From an uncultured Campylobacter sp. (GTDB taxonomy: Bacteria > Campylobacterota > Campylobacteria > Campylobacterales > Campylobacteraceae): a stretch of DNA of 23,770 bases. The notes under the pieces were generated by a model that did not search any database, had not been told where the DNA came from, and worked only from the letters and a program-made list of their open reading frames with translations. The stretch covers positions 1 through 23,770 of the forward strand of contig NZ_CALKZP010000036.1 in the NCBI RefSeq assembly GCF_938002845.1, given 5' to 3'. Shown in pieces: positions 1-7,299 of the stretch. The position numbers were made by a program, and so were the translations under genes. Position 1 is the stretch's first letter. Every line of letters begins with the position of its first letter.

Positions 1-98
1 GGGGGGGGGGGGGCACCCCCCCACTTGCAGGCTCGGACCTTCAAGGAAACATCTACTATGTCGAGCGCTTCGCTTGTTTTGTTCGAGCCGAGAAGTAA
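1..98 (+). other. Poly-G tract and possible 3' end of an ORF entering the window
   Basis: The window begins with 13 consecutive G, then CA, then seven C. The frame whose codons begin at position 3 is open from the window edge to a TAA at 96-98 and reads plausibly as protein after the glycine run (it includes GNIYYVERF). A second frame is open to about 186. Long G tracts are the usual phase-variable contingency loci of Campylobacter, so this could be the tail of a phase-variable gene. It could equally be a contig end or a sequencing artefact at a homopolymer. The upstream part is missing, so no product can be named. Confidence 0.25.
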
Positions 99-160
99 AA
101 CAGATAAATTTTAAAATTTTACGCAGCAAAATTTCTGTAACTTTAGGCGAGCGAAGCAAT

Positions 161-240
161 GCGAAGGAAGCGCGGGGCGCTTCCTAGCCTTCGCGAGAAA
201 TAGCGAAGCTCCCCGTCGCAAGGACGAGCTTAGCTCGTCC
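161..240. repeat. Two small inverted repeats with GCGAAG repeats
   Basis: Arms 166-173 and 177-184 pair over 8 bp, and outer arms 161-167 and 188-194 can extend the stem around a 3-nt bulge. A second perfect 8-bp stem is formed by 222-229 and 233-240 with loop TTA, just downstream of the minus-strand ATPase gene that ends at 253. The word GCGAAG recurs several times between 150 and 250. The second hairpin could end transcription of the ABC operon, but no T-run follows it on the minus strand, so a terminator is only possible. Confidence 0.4.
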
Positions 241-252
241 GCGAAGTAAAAA

Positions 253-1029
253 CTAGAATGGATACGTCAAACAACAGACCCTGCCGACCCTTTCGTTGTA
301 GCTGACGTCGAGCTTCAGATCGTATAATTTGCTTAAAATTTCGCTCTTTATGATCTGCTCGGCCTTGCCGTATGCGACCTCGCCGCCGCCTTTTACGAGC
401 GCGACGTATCCGCCCAAAAGCAGAGCGAAATCGGGATTGTGCGTGGCTAAAACGACGGTGTAGCCGTTTTTGAGAAGTTCCTTCGTGGCGCGAAGGAATT
501 TGTATTGGTTGGCAAAGTCTAACGCCGAGGTGGGCTCGTCGAAGATCACGATCTTAGGCTCGCTGCAAAGTGCGCGTGCGATGGATGCCATCTGCCTCTG
601 ACCGCCGCTTAGGCGCGTGATGATCTTGTCTTTTAGGTGCCAAATTTCAAGCATTTTCATGTAGCGCTGCGCGAGCTTGTAGTCGTTTTCGCTCGGCTGC
701 GAAAAGATCCCGATATGCGCCGTGCGCCCCATCAGGACGTACTCAAAGACGCTGTAGTCGTACTCGCAGACCTCGCTTTGCGAGACGTAGCCGATGATCT
801 CGGCGCGCCCTTTGGCGCTGAGGCTCGCCATATCCTTGCCGTCAATTGAAATTTTACCGCGCAGAGGCTCAAGCGTGCCGCTGATTAAATTTAAAAGCGT
901 CGATTTGCCCGCGCCGTTTTGCCCCAAAATCGTAAGCATCGCGCCTGCTTCCAGGTTGAAATTCACGTCGCGCAGCGTCAGAGGGGCGGATTTTACGTAG
1001 CCGAAGTCTAAGCTCTCAACCCTAACCAT
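253..1029 (-). CDS. ABC transporter ATP-binding protein, FecE/BtuD type
   Basis: Cytoplasmic ATPase of a metal-chelate importer (siderophore, haem, cobalamin or similar); it powers the permease encoded just upstream. The 258 residues carry Walker A GQNGAGKST at 36-44, signature LSGGQ at 140-144 and Walker B VIFDEPTSALD at 161-171, followed by a switch histidine in LATHNPD. The length is normal for the FecE/FhuC/BtuD family. The start overlaps the permease stop by 8 nt, indicating translational coupling. The substrate cannot be read from the ATPase, and no substrate-binding protein lies on either side within the window. Function class is certain, substrate is not. Confidence 0.93.
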   Translation of the reverse strand: MVRVESLDFGYVKSAPLTLRDVNFNLEAGAMLTILGQNGAGKSTLLNLISGTLEPLRGKISIDGKDMASLSAKGRAEIIGYVSQSEVCEYDYSVFEYVLMGRTAHIGIFSQPSENDYKLAQRYMKMLEIWHLKDKIITRLSGGQRQMASIARALCSEPKIVIFDEPTSALDFANQYKFLRATKELLKNGYTVVLATHNPDFALLLGGYVALVKGGGEVAYGKAEQIIKSEILSKLYDLKLDVSYNERVGRVCCLTYPF

Positions 1030-2014
1030 TTAGCTTCCTTTTGTTTTTAAGCAGGATGAATATAAAAAATAGTGTGCCGATAAAGCCTGTAAGCACCCCT
1101 AACGGGATCTCGCTTTGATTTATGCTGCGCGCTACGTCGTCTACGATAAGCACGAAGATCGCGCTTAAAAATATGCTCGCGGGGATCGCTTTGGTGTTGC
1201 TCACGCCCACGATCATGCGCGTTAGATGCGGCATCAAAAGCCCCACCCACGCGACTATGCCGCTGATACACACGCTGCTTGCGGTTAGCAGCGTCGCGCA
1301 GACGATGATGATACCCCGCTCTAGCACGACGTTTACGCCCAGCTTCGCCGCGGTCGCATCGCCCATGGATAGGACGTTTATGCGGTAGCTCATCAGCACC
1401 AAGATAGCGATACAAACCCCCATCACCGGCGCTATCATCGCTAGCACGGAGGGATCGACCTTCGCGAGGCTTCCTAGCTGCCAATACACGATGTCTGCAA
1501 GCTTCGTCTCGGGATCCGCCATAAATTTTAAAAATCCGATCAGTGCGCCCATCAAACCGCTTACGATGATGCCCGCAAGCACGAGCATTATGGTGGCGCT
1601 CGAACGCAGCGCGCGCGTGATCAGAAGCGTAATGCAAACCGCCGCAAGCCCAAAAACGAAAGCGAAAAGCTGGATCAAAAGGATGTTTAGATCAAGCAGG
1701 ATCGCGATCGCTGCGCCCACGCAAGCTCCGGCACTCACGCCTAAGAGATCTGGCGAGACGAGCTGGTTTTTAAAGACGCCTTGATACGCCGTACCGCTGA
1801 TGCCCAGCGCTGCGCCCACGAGTACCGCAGCGATGATGCGCGGCAGGCGCACCTGCATGATTACGTTGTGGACGTTTTGCGCTACTTCGCCGCCGCTAAG
1901 CGCTTTTAAAACCTCGTCGATGCTTAGGCCGAAGCGCCCTATACAAAGCGATATCGCAATCGTCGCGATCGTCGCCAGTATCAGCAGCACGAGCATAAAT
2001 TTAAAATTTTTCAT
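1022..2014 (-). CDS. ABC transporter permease, FecCD/BtuC family
   Basis: Inner-membrane permease of a metal-chelate importer, working with the ATPase that follows. The 330-residue protein is almost entirely hydrophobic and long enough for the usual ten helices of FecCD permeases. Family motifs include VRLPRIIAAVLVGAALGISG near residues 55-75, GLLMPHLTRMIVG near 257-269 and GEIPLGVLTGFIG-like sequence (SEIPLGVLTGFIGTLFF) near the C terminus. The start is preceded by AGGGAAGG, a good ribosome site. Substrates in this family include ferric siderophores, haem, cobalamin and nickel or cobalt chelates; context does not decide. A periplasmic binding protein must be encoded elsewhere or outside the window. 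Confidence 0.93.
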   Translation of the reverse strand: MKNFKFMLVLLILATIATIAISLCIGRFGLSIDEVLKALSGGEVAQNVHNVIMQVRLPRIIAAVLVGAALGISGTAYQGVFKNQLVSPDLLGVSAGACVGAAIAILLDLNILLIQLFAFVFGLAAVCITLLITRALRSSATIMLVLAGIIVSGLMGALIGFLKFMADPETKLADIVYWQLGSLAKVDPSVLAMIAPVMGVCIAILVLMSYRINVLSMGDATAAKLGVNVVLERGIIIVCATLLTASSVCISGIVAWVGLLMPHLTRMIVGVSNTKAIPASIFLSAIFVLIVDDVARSINQSEIPLGVLTGFIGTLFFIFILLKNKRKLNG

Positions 2015-2829
2015 ACCTTCCCTTGCTTTAAATTTTTATCTTTTGCCTTAAATTTAATCTTTGAAATTTTGCCTCGCCGAAACACGCTTAAAATTTCGCT
2101 TTAAATTCCGCCCTCCGGCTCGTAGCGAAAGGCTTGCGGTAAAATTCTTTCGTGATAGCCCCAAGATCAATATTTCAGAAAAGATCCGGATGAAAATTTT
2201 AGCCGCCTGCAAGATTTATAGTGTCGTCTCCATGCCCGTGCGGTCTCAGCCTAAAATGTTTGCAGGCGCAGCATAGACGCACTTTTGCCGCACCGCCTCA
2301 AGCTGCGAAACGAAGGGCTTGACAGCAGTGCCTCCGTCTCGCACGACATCTCCTACCGATGATGACTTAGAGACTGCAGCGACTTTGATTTATATATCTA
2401 AATCCTTAAACAGATGTGGCATTTTAGCATATATCATATTAAATTTTTATGATTTCGGCTTTCATATACGTGAGCAAAATTTAATGGCGTGCAGCTCTGT
2501 GCAATAAGGCTTTTAGCAAAATTGAGCTTGCGGATTTCAGATGAACGTCTACGAAATTTACGCCAAGATGGAATTTTAAAATTTCATCCTTTCGCGAAAG
2601 ATAGACTTAAGCCTAATGGCGGAATTTTGCCGATTTAGCAGCAGACGCAGCGCGCGGCGAAATTTTACGTAGGATTTGAAGATATGATTTAAAATTCCAC
2701 GAACGGATACGGCGCGAAAATTTTATCTTTATTTGACCCCGGTTTTGCTAGCCACTTAGTCGTAGAATTTTACTTGCCGTTTGGCCGCGGGATTTTATTT
2801 GCCCGCAAGAGGTTAAATTTTATCATGAA
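2015..2829. other. Long intergenic region, no intact gene
   Basis: About 800 bp between the ABC permease start and the cooS terminator. Open frames here are short, lack ribosome sites and do not look like proteins, apart from one coding-like minus-strand fragment listed separately. The stretch is rich in AAATTT words, and holds a perfect 12-bp palindrome CTTTCGCGAAAG at 2589-2600 and a GCCTGCAA/TTGCAGGC inverted repeat around 2204-2266. The leader of the ABC operon lies here; I see no convincing Fur box or known riboswitch. It may be the remnant of a lost gene. Confidence 0.5.
2216..2389 (-). pseudogene. Coding-like fragment with an in-frame stop, unrecognised
   Basis: One minus-strand frame gives 47 codons of protein-like sequence (includes VGDVVRDGGTAVKPFVSQ and CVYAAPANILG), then TGA at 2246-2248, then ten more codons (DRTGMETTL) before TAA. 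There is no ATG with a ribosome site and the frame is closed by TAA at 2390-2392 upstream. The composition resembles a protein more than the surrounding AT-rich spacer, so it may be a gene relic. I cannot assign a family, and chance or an RNA element is also possible. Confidence 0.2.
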
Positions 2830-2860
2830 ATTTCGCATCGCTTAAAATGCGATGCGAAAT
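2830..2860 (-). terminator. Hairpin terminator after cooS
   Basis: A perfect 12-bp inverted repeat (arms 2830-2841 and 2849-2860, 7-nt loop) starts 14 nt past the cooS stop codon. On the minus strand the stem ends in GAAAT and is followed by a mixed A/T stretch rather than a clean T-run. Position and strength support transcript termination or 3'-end protection of the cooS mRNA. Confidence 0.7.
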
Positions 2861-2874
2861 GAATCCATCCGTCG

Positions 2875-5595
2875 CTACTGCCAGCCTAGGGATTTGCGTT
2901 TTAAGCGCATGTCGCTTACCATTTTTAGCGCGAGCGCGACCGGATCGGTATCTACGTGCATCACAGAGCCAAGCGCACGCCTGGTGCCCTCTTTGAAAAA
3001 GTGTATGACATTTGCGGAGCCGTGGATTTGATATTCGACGCAGTGATATGAGTCGATGCCCATTAGACGGAATCCGAGCGAGGCATCGACGCCCTTTTCG
3101 TTCGCCCACTCGGGAGAGGTGAAGGCAAGCGGCAGCTCGTAGAGATTTTTGTCTAGCACCCCTGCGATACCTGCGAAAATTCCGCTGGAGCGGGTATTAT
3201 CGATGCACTCGCCCACGTGCCATACCGGCGGAAGCTCATCTTTTTCTAAAAATGCCCGCAGCGACGCGCCTGCTTTTTTATACGCGCTTTTTTGGCAAAA
3301 GCCCAGTTTCATTAGCGGGAACGACGCGCAGCCGTTGGTTAGGATTAGGACGTTATTTTGGATTAGGGTTTGTGCGACATCTATAATAGCGCGCTCATAA
3401 GGCACTTTAGGATTGGTGCAGCCGACCATATTTACTATGCCTAAAATTTCACCGCTTTTTAGCGCGTGCGCTAACGGCTCCATGCCGCCGTAGTGCTTAT
3501 GGACGAATTCTACCGAAAAGCCCACTTCGGCCTCGACTTCATACGGCGGAATATATACCGGCAGCCCCTTGCGCTTTTCGTGAGATTGCAATGCGCGGTC
3601 TAGAATTTTACGCGCCAAATTCCTAGTCTCGGTGATATTGCTGTGGTGATGATCGTAGCCAATATGCTCAGCTCCGGGAAGCCTAGCTGATGAGCTCGTG
3701 GTAACGACCTTGGTCTGGAAGCAGTTAGCCACGTCCATGATCGCAGGATAGACATCTTGGACATCGGCGACCCACAGATCAAGCGCGCCCGTGCCTATGA
3801 CGAGTTCGGCAGTTACGGCGTTTGAGAGCGGTACGACGCCCCAATTGCGATACATCGCCGATAGCCCAGAACAGCACACGCCGTAAAATGCGATCCCCTG
3901 TGCGCCTATTGCGCGAGCCTTGTCTTGGTACTCCTTAGAATTTCCGATCTCCACTATTAGGCTTACTAATGTCGGTAGATGTCCGTGCACAGCGATATTG
4001 ACCCAGCCTTTTTTAAGCGCGCCCATATTGCTTTTGGAAGTTACGCGATCTCCTACGCCAAATAGCGCATCCGTAGCGATATTTGCAGCTACTACGCCAG
4101 TAAATGTAAAAGCAAGCCCACAGCGCAAAAGATGCTGCATCACGCTGCGCCAGTCTCCGTCTGTGCCAACACCCGTTCGGTGATACGCCTCAAAGACTTC
4201 GTTATACGCACTAATTGGCAAGATATCTAGCTTCCGCCATACTTCTTGACGCTCCTTGGGTGCGAGCGCAGTGATGGTTTTATACTCGCCGCTGCTTTGC
4301 GAAAGATCTGTTAAAAGCGTATCGGCAAGCTCGATCGCTACCTCTTTTAACTCTCTGCCTTCAGTTGGAATTCCAAAGGCTTTGGCGGTATTGATGATTT
4401 TGTATTCGCCTATGATTGGCAGATCTAGCTTGCCCTGCGCCGCCCATTTTAGCGACAGTAGAAGCTCTCTGGCGTGCGCGCCGTGTTGAGCTACGCCCGC
4501 AGCTACTTGGCGCAGTAGGTTGCGCGACACGATGAGATCGGCGTCCGCACCGCAAGTGCCGCGATCGGCCTTTTTAGTAATTTTGCAAGGCCCCATATTG
4601 CAGATCTTACAGCATACTCCGGTAAGCCCATAGCTACACATCGGCATCTGTTTGTCGAAACGATCAAACGCCGTATCTACGCCGATCTGCTCCATCCTAA
4701 GCATCATTTCGCGCACGGCGGGATCAGGGGTTTTCTCAAGTACTTCTTGTTTTGTGGGGAAGGTCTTTTTGTATTCAAGCACCGCCTTCATATAATCCGC
4801 CGTAAATTCCGCCTCGTGAAAATGCTCGAAAAGATTGCCCTGCGCGTCTTTATGTGTGTGCGGACTAGCCTCTGCGGGCACTAAAACTTTTGGGATGCCG
4901 TGCTCGTCAAATCCGATAACCGCGCGATGAGAGTGGGGCTTGTGATCATGGCAATGTTTATCGTGCTCGTGCGAGCTGATGGCGGAATCTTCGTCGCACT
5001 CATGCGAATACGCCGCAGAATTTGCGCCGTATTCGTGCAAATAAGCTGCGAGGTTTTCTTCTTGATCGTGTGGGTGGGTCGCAAGATCTTCGTCGTGTAG
5101 ATGCGAGTGGATTGCGGAGTTATCGCTATGCTCGTGCGAGCAAGAGAAGTGGTCTTTGCTGCTTGGGCTCTTCGTAGGATTTGAGACGAAATTTATCAAA
5201 GAATCGGCCGTGGAATTTATTGTAGAGCCTATCGCGGATTTTTTAGCGTTGCCTGCGCTTTGAGTGCTTGAGTGCGCCGCAAAGTTCGTGCTTGAAGCAG
5301 AGCTTGCGCTATCATCGTAACTCGGTGCGGAATTTCTGGCTTCGCAATCGCACTCGTCGCAGGAATTCTCGCCTGCGGCGCGATTTTTAGAAATTTTGTC
5401 GCGAGTAAGCGAGGCGGAAGTTATAGAATTTACGGCGGAATTTTGAGCGCTATTTGCGCTGTTATCAAAAATGGACGTGGCGGAGCTTTTGGCTGCGTCT
5501 GCGGCGGAATTTTCTCCCGTATTCGCAGCGGAATTTTCATCCGTAGCAGCCTTCTTGCGTGAGCCTTTTTGTTTTGCGATTTTGTCGTTTGCCAT
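2875..5595 (-). CDS. cooS: CooS-type carbon monoxide dehydrogenase with His-rich N-terminal extension
   Basis: Homologue of the anaerobic Ni-Fe-S CO dehydrogenase catalytic subunit (CO + H2O to CO2 + 2e-, cytoplasmic homodimer). The 906 residues exceed the usual 630-640 by about 260. Residues 1-148 are Asn/Ser/Ala-rich; residues 149-260 hold 22 histidines. The catalytic part has D- and B-cluster cysteines C320, C328, C329, C332, C337 and C348. By motif alignment the C-cluster ligands are H539, C575, C726, C756 and C797, but the position of the sixth ligand (DxQC motif, Cys333 in C. hydrogenoformans CODH-II) is Asp614 in VADVQD. No cooF, cooC or ACS gene is nearby. The start has AAGGAG five bases upstream. 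It appears monocistronic. Family membership is certain; CO oxidation is not, because of the altered cluster site. The extension may bind nickel (inference). Confidence 0.9.
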   Translation of the reverse strand: MANDKIAKQKGSRKKAATDENSAANTGENSAADAAKSSATSIFDNSANSAQNSAVNSITSASLTRDKISKNRAAGENSCDECDCEARNSAPSYDDSASSASSTNFAAHSSTQSAGNAKKSAIGSTINSTADSLINFVSNPTKSPSSKDHFSCSHEHSDNSAIHSHLHDEDLATHPHDQEENLAAYLHEYGANSAAYSHECDEDSAISSHEHDKHCHDHKPHSHRAVIGFDEHGIPKVLVPAEASPHTHKDAQGNLFEHFHEAEFTADYMKAVLEYKKTFPTKQEVLEKTPDPAVREMMLRMEQIGVDTAFDRFDKQMPMCSYGLTGVCCKICNMGPCKITKKADRGTCGADADLIVSRNLLRQVAAGVAQHGAHARELLLSLKWAAQGKLDLPIIGEYKIINTAKAFGIPTEGRELKEVAIELADTLLTDLSQSSGEYKTITALAPKERQEVWRKLDILPISAYNEVFEAYHRTGVGTDGDWRSVMQHLLRCGLAFTFTGVVAANIATDALFGVGDRVTSKSNMGALKKGWVNIAVHGHLPTLVSLIVEIGNSKEYQDKARAIGAQGIAFYGVCCSGLSAMYRNWGVVPLSNAVTAELVIGTGALDLWVADVQDVYPAIMDVANCFQTKVVTTSSSARLPGAEHIGYDHHHSNITETRNLARKILDRALQSHEKRKGLPVYIPPYEVEAEVGFSVEFVHKHYGGMEPLAHALKSGEILGIVNMVGCTNPKVPYERAIIDVAQTLIQNNVLILTNGCASFPLMKLGFCQKSAYKKAGASLRAFLEKDELPPVWHVGECIDNTRSSGIFAGIAGVLDKNLYELPLAFTSPEWANEKGVDASLGFRLMGIDSYHCVEYQIHGSANVIHFFKEGTRRALGSVMHVDTDPVALALKMVSDMRLKRKSLGWQ

Positions 5596-5798
5596 GACGT
5601 CTCCTTAAAATTTATTTTAAAAATAAGCGAGAATGTAGAGCTCAATAAATATACTGAAAAACTACACTATTTAATTCTTATAGATAAAATTTAACGTGAT
5701 TGTATTTTTTAATTGCTTTAAATTCCCTTAATAGCGCACTAAAATAAAAGATAAATTTTTATGAATAAAATATACTAAAATAGCTGAATTTAAATTTT
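5596..5798 (-). promoter_or_regulatory. cooS leader and probable promoter region
   Basis: This AT-rich spacer separates the end of the nos operon from cooS, both read leftward. A possible -10 box TATATT lies at 5648-5653 on the minus strand, giving a leader of roughly 45 nt before the AAGGAG ribosome site. No clear -35 is visible, as is usual in Campylobacter. I see no convincing FNR/CRP-type palindrome. Confidence 0.3.
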
Positions 5799-5839
5799 GC
5801 CAAGCGGCTCGATCATCTTAGATAATCGATCAGCTTGGC
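5799..5839 (-). terminator. Possible terminator at the end of the nos operon
   Basis: Arms GCCAAGC (5799-5805) and GCTTGGC (5833-5839) can pair over 7 bp, with GATC repeats able to pair inside. The stem overlaps the last codons and stop of the second NosL-like gene. On the minus strand it is followed by an A/T-rich stretch without a real T-run, so the call is weak. Confidence 0.3.
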
Positions 5840-6475
5840 GGAAATTTCGCGAAACTGCAAAATTTTATGCCCCTTTTTCTCGCGCATGAAGTCTTGCGCG
5901 TCGCGCAATCTCGCAAACGTGATGAGATCGTCGCCTCTGGCGCTTTGTAGCACGCTGCCGAATACATAAAACGCGTCCTGCGCCCGCAAAATTTCGCCGC
6001 TTGCGTAATCGGTGACGTAAAGCTCCGCACTGCCGAAATTTGCATCGGTGGAATTTACTTCGCCGAAATTTACGTTAGCGGAATTTACCTCGTCGAAATT
6101 CATGCTAGCGGGATTTTTGTTCGCAGAATTCGCTCCAGTAGAACCGCTAAAATTTGCACCCGAGCTCTCGTCTTTAAAAAAATATGCAAACATCGCCTTA
6201 GGCGAAGCAAACGCGAGCGCGCTGCCGTCTTTGAGCCTTGCATAGGCGCGAAATTCAGGGTGCGCGCTAGTATCGATGCCGTATTTGGCGCAGGTGAGAT
6301 TTACGTCTTTGAGCCACGCAATCTCGCGCACGCTTTTAGAATTCTGCGCCAAGCTGGAGCCTGTATTGGGCGTACCTAAATTTTGCGCCGAACCAGAGCT
6401 TTGAGCCGCGGAATTTTGTATCTCAGCTGCGCCGCAAAGCGCTATAAATGCCGTCAAAATGAGTGGAAATTTCAC
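5813..6475 (-). CDS. NosL-like secreted protein (second NosL homologue)
   Basis: Last gene of the nos operon; its start overlaps the nosY stop by 4 nt. Residues 1-17 form a signal peptide (cleavage probably after CGAA; the lipobox is poor). Two segments match the NosL fold: residues 52-100, ending in SPKAMFAYFF, and 150-220 with the family pattern ELYVTDYASGEILRAQDAFY-VFGS. It lacks the CxxC-M copper motif of the other NosL here. Two low-complexity Asn/Ser/Ala-rich inserts interrupt it: residues 20-48, and 105-149 with repeats of the form NFGEVNS. A role in copper delivery to NosZ is likely from family and context. The insert between the two halves is unusual. Confidence 0.75.
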   Translation of the reverse strand: MKFPLILTAFIALCGAAEIQNSAAQSSGSAQNLGTPNTGSSLAQNSKSVREIAWLKDVNLTCAKYGIDTSAHPEFRAYARLKDGSALAFASPKAMFAYFFKDESSGANFSGSTGANSANKNPASMNFDEVNSANVNFGEVNSTDANFGSAELYVTDYASGEILRAQDAFYVFGSVLQSARGDDLITFARLRDAQDFMREKKGHKILQFREISAKLIDYLR

Positions 6476-7299
6476 GCCAAATCCTTCGATCTAAAGATAA
6501 AATAGCCCAAAACGAGGCTTGCCGCGCCCAGAGCGATCGGATAGAGCAGCGAAAAGGCGATGAAAAGCCCGCGCCCGAAGTGATCTAGGATAAAATACGC
6601 CGTCGTGCCGATGACCGCAAGATCGGGATCAAACAGGCTGATAGCGGCGATGCGGAAGTCCTCCATCGGGTTTGTGAGAGCGATCGCAAAGATCAGATTT
6701 TCGTTCACGCCCGTTTTTGCGAGCAATCCGATCAGCACGAGATCCAAAAACGCAAGGCAGAAAAGCCAGATAAAAAACGCAAGCCCAAGCCCCATCTCTT
6801 GGCTTTTTGAAACGGCGCAGATCAAAAACGCGATCCCTAAAAACGCCGCGCACAAGCTAAAAAGCAGCCCCGTATAAAGCAGGCAGATCGCCCACGGAAT
6901 GCCCGTTCCCTTGATCGCGCCCCAAACGATCGCGAGCAGCAGCGACAAAAATATCGGCACGAACACTCCAAACAGCCTTCCTAGCGCCTTGCCGTAGTAA
7001 TACTGCGCCTGCGAGATCGGGAAGCTTAGCAGGTATTCTAAGATGTTTAGGTCACGATCGGCTAGGATCGCCTTGCTGGTGGTGACGAGCACGAATACGG
7101 GCAGGATGATGATGCAGATCTGAATAAACAGCAGTAGCAGTCGCGAAAGCCCGCTAAAACCGAGCACGCGCGAGTCGGTCACCCCCGTGATGAAAAATGC
7201 CGCCACGAGCCCGCTAAAGATCAGCAGATAGAGCAAAAACCAGCGCGAGCGGAAGGACTCTTTGATATCCAAAGCGGCGATGGTGAGTAAATTTTTCAT
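6472..7299 (-). CDS. nosY: NosY, ABC permease for NosZ maturation
   Basis: Inner-membrane permease of the NosDFY complex, which is required to build the CuZ site of N2O reductase. The 275 residues contain about six hydrophobic helices, beginning with the NosY-type start of a cytoplasmic segment (AALDIKESFRSRW) and a helix near 20-38, and include the loop ILADRDLNILEYLLSFPIS typical of NosY. The start has AAAGGA upstream. Unlike nosF and nosD, it sits after a 650-bp gap, separated from its ATPase gene by nosL. It overlaps the following NosL-like gene by 4 nt. Confidence 0.93.
   Translation of the reverse strand: MKNLLTIAALDIKESFRSRWFLLYLLIFSGLVAAFFITGVTDSRVLGFSGLSRLLLLFIQICIIILPVFVLVTTSKAILADRDLNILEYLLSFPISQAQYYYGKALGRLFGVFVPIFLSLLLAIVWGAIKGTGIPWAICLLYTGLLFSLCAAFLGIAFLICAVSKSQEMGLGLAFFIWLFCLAFLDLVLIGLLAKTGVNENLIFAIALTNPMEDFRIAAISLFDPDLAVIGTTAYFILDHFGRGLFIAFSLLYPIALGAASLVLGYFIFRSKDLA

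Noticed and set aside
1047..1637. 196-codon minus-strand frame inside the permease gene
   Set aside because: Shadow frame: Arg/His-rich, no ribosome site, fully inside a well-supported FecCD gene.
2236..2256. CTGAGA word suggestive of a TPP riboswitch on the minus strand
   Set aside because: The rest of the TPP consensus is missing, and no thiamine gene follows.
2319..2507. Small plus-strand ORF upstream of the ABC operon
   Set aside because: No ATG with a ribosome site, no recognisable motif; the opposite strand reads as well or better.
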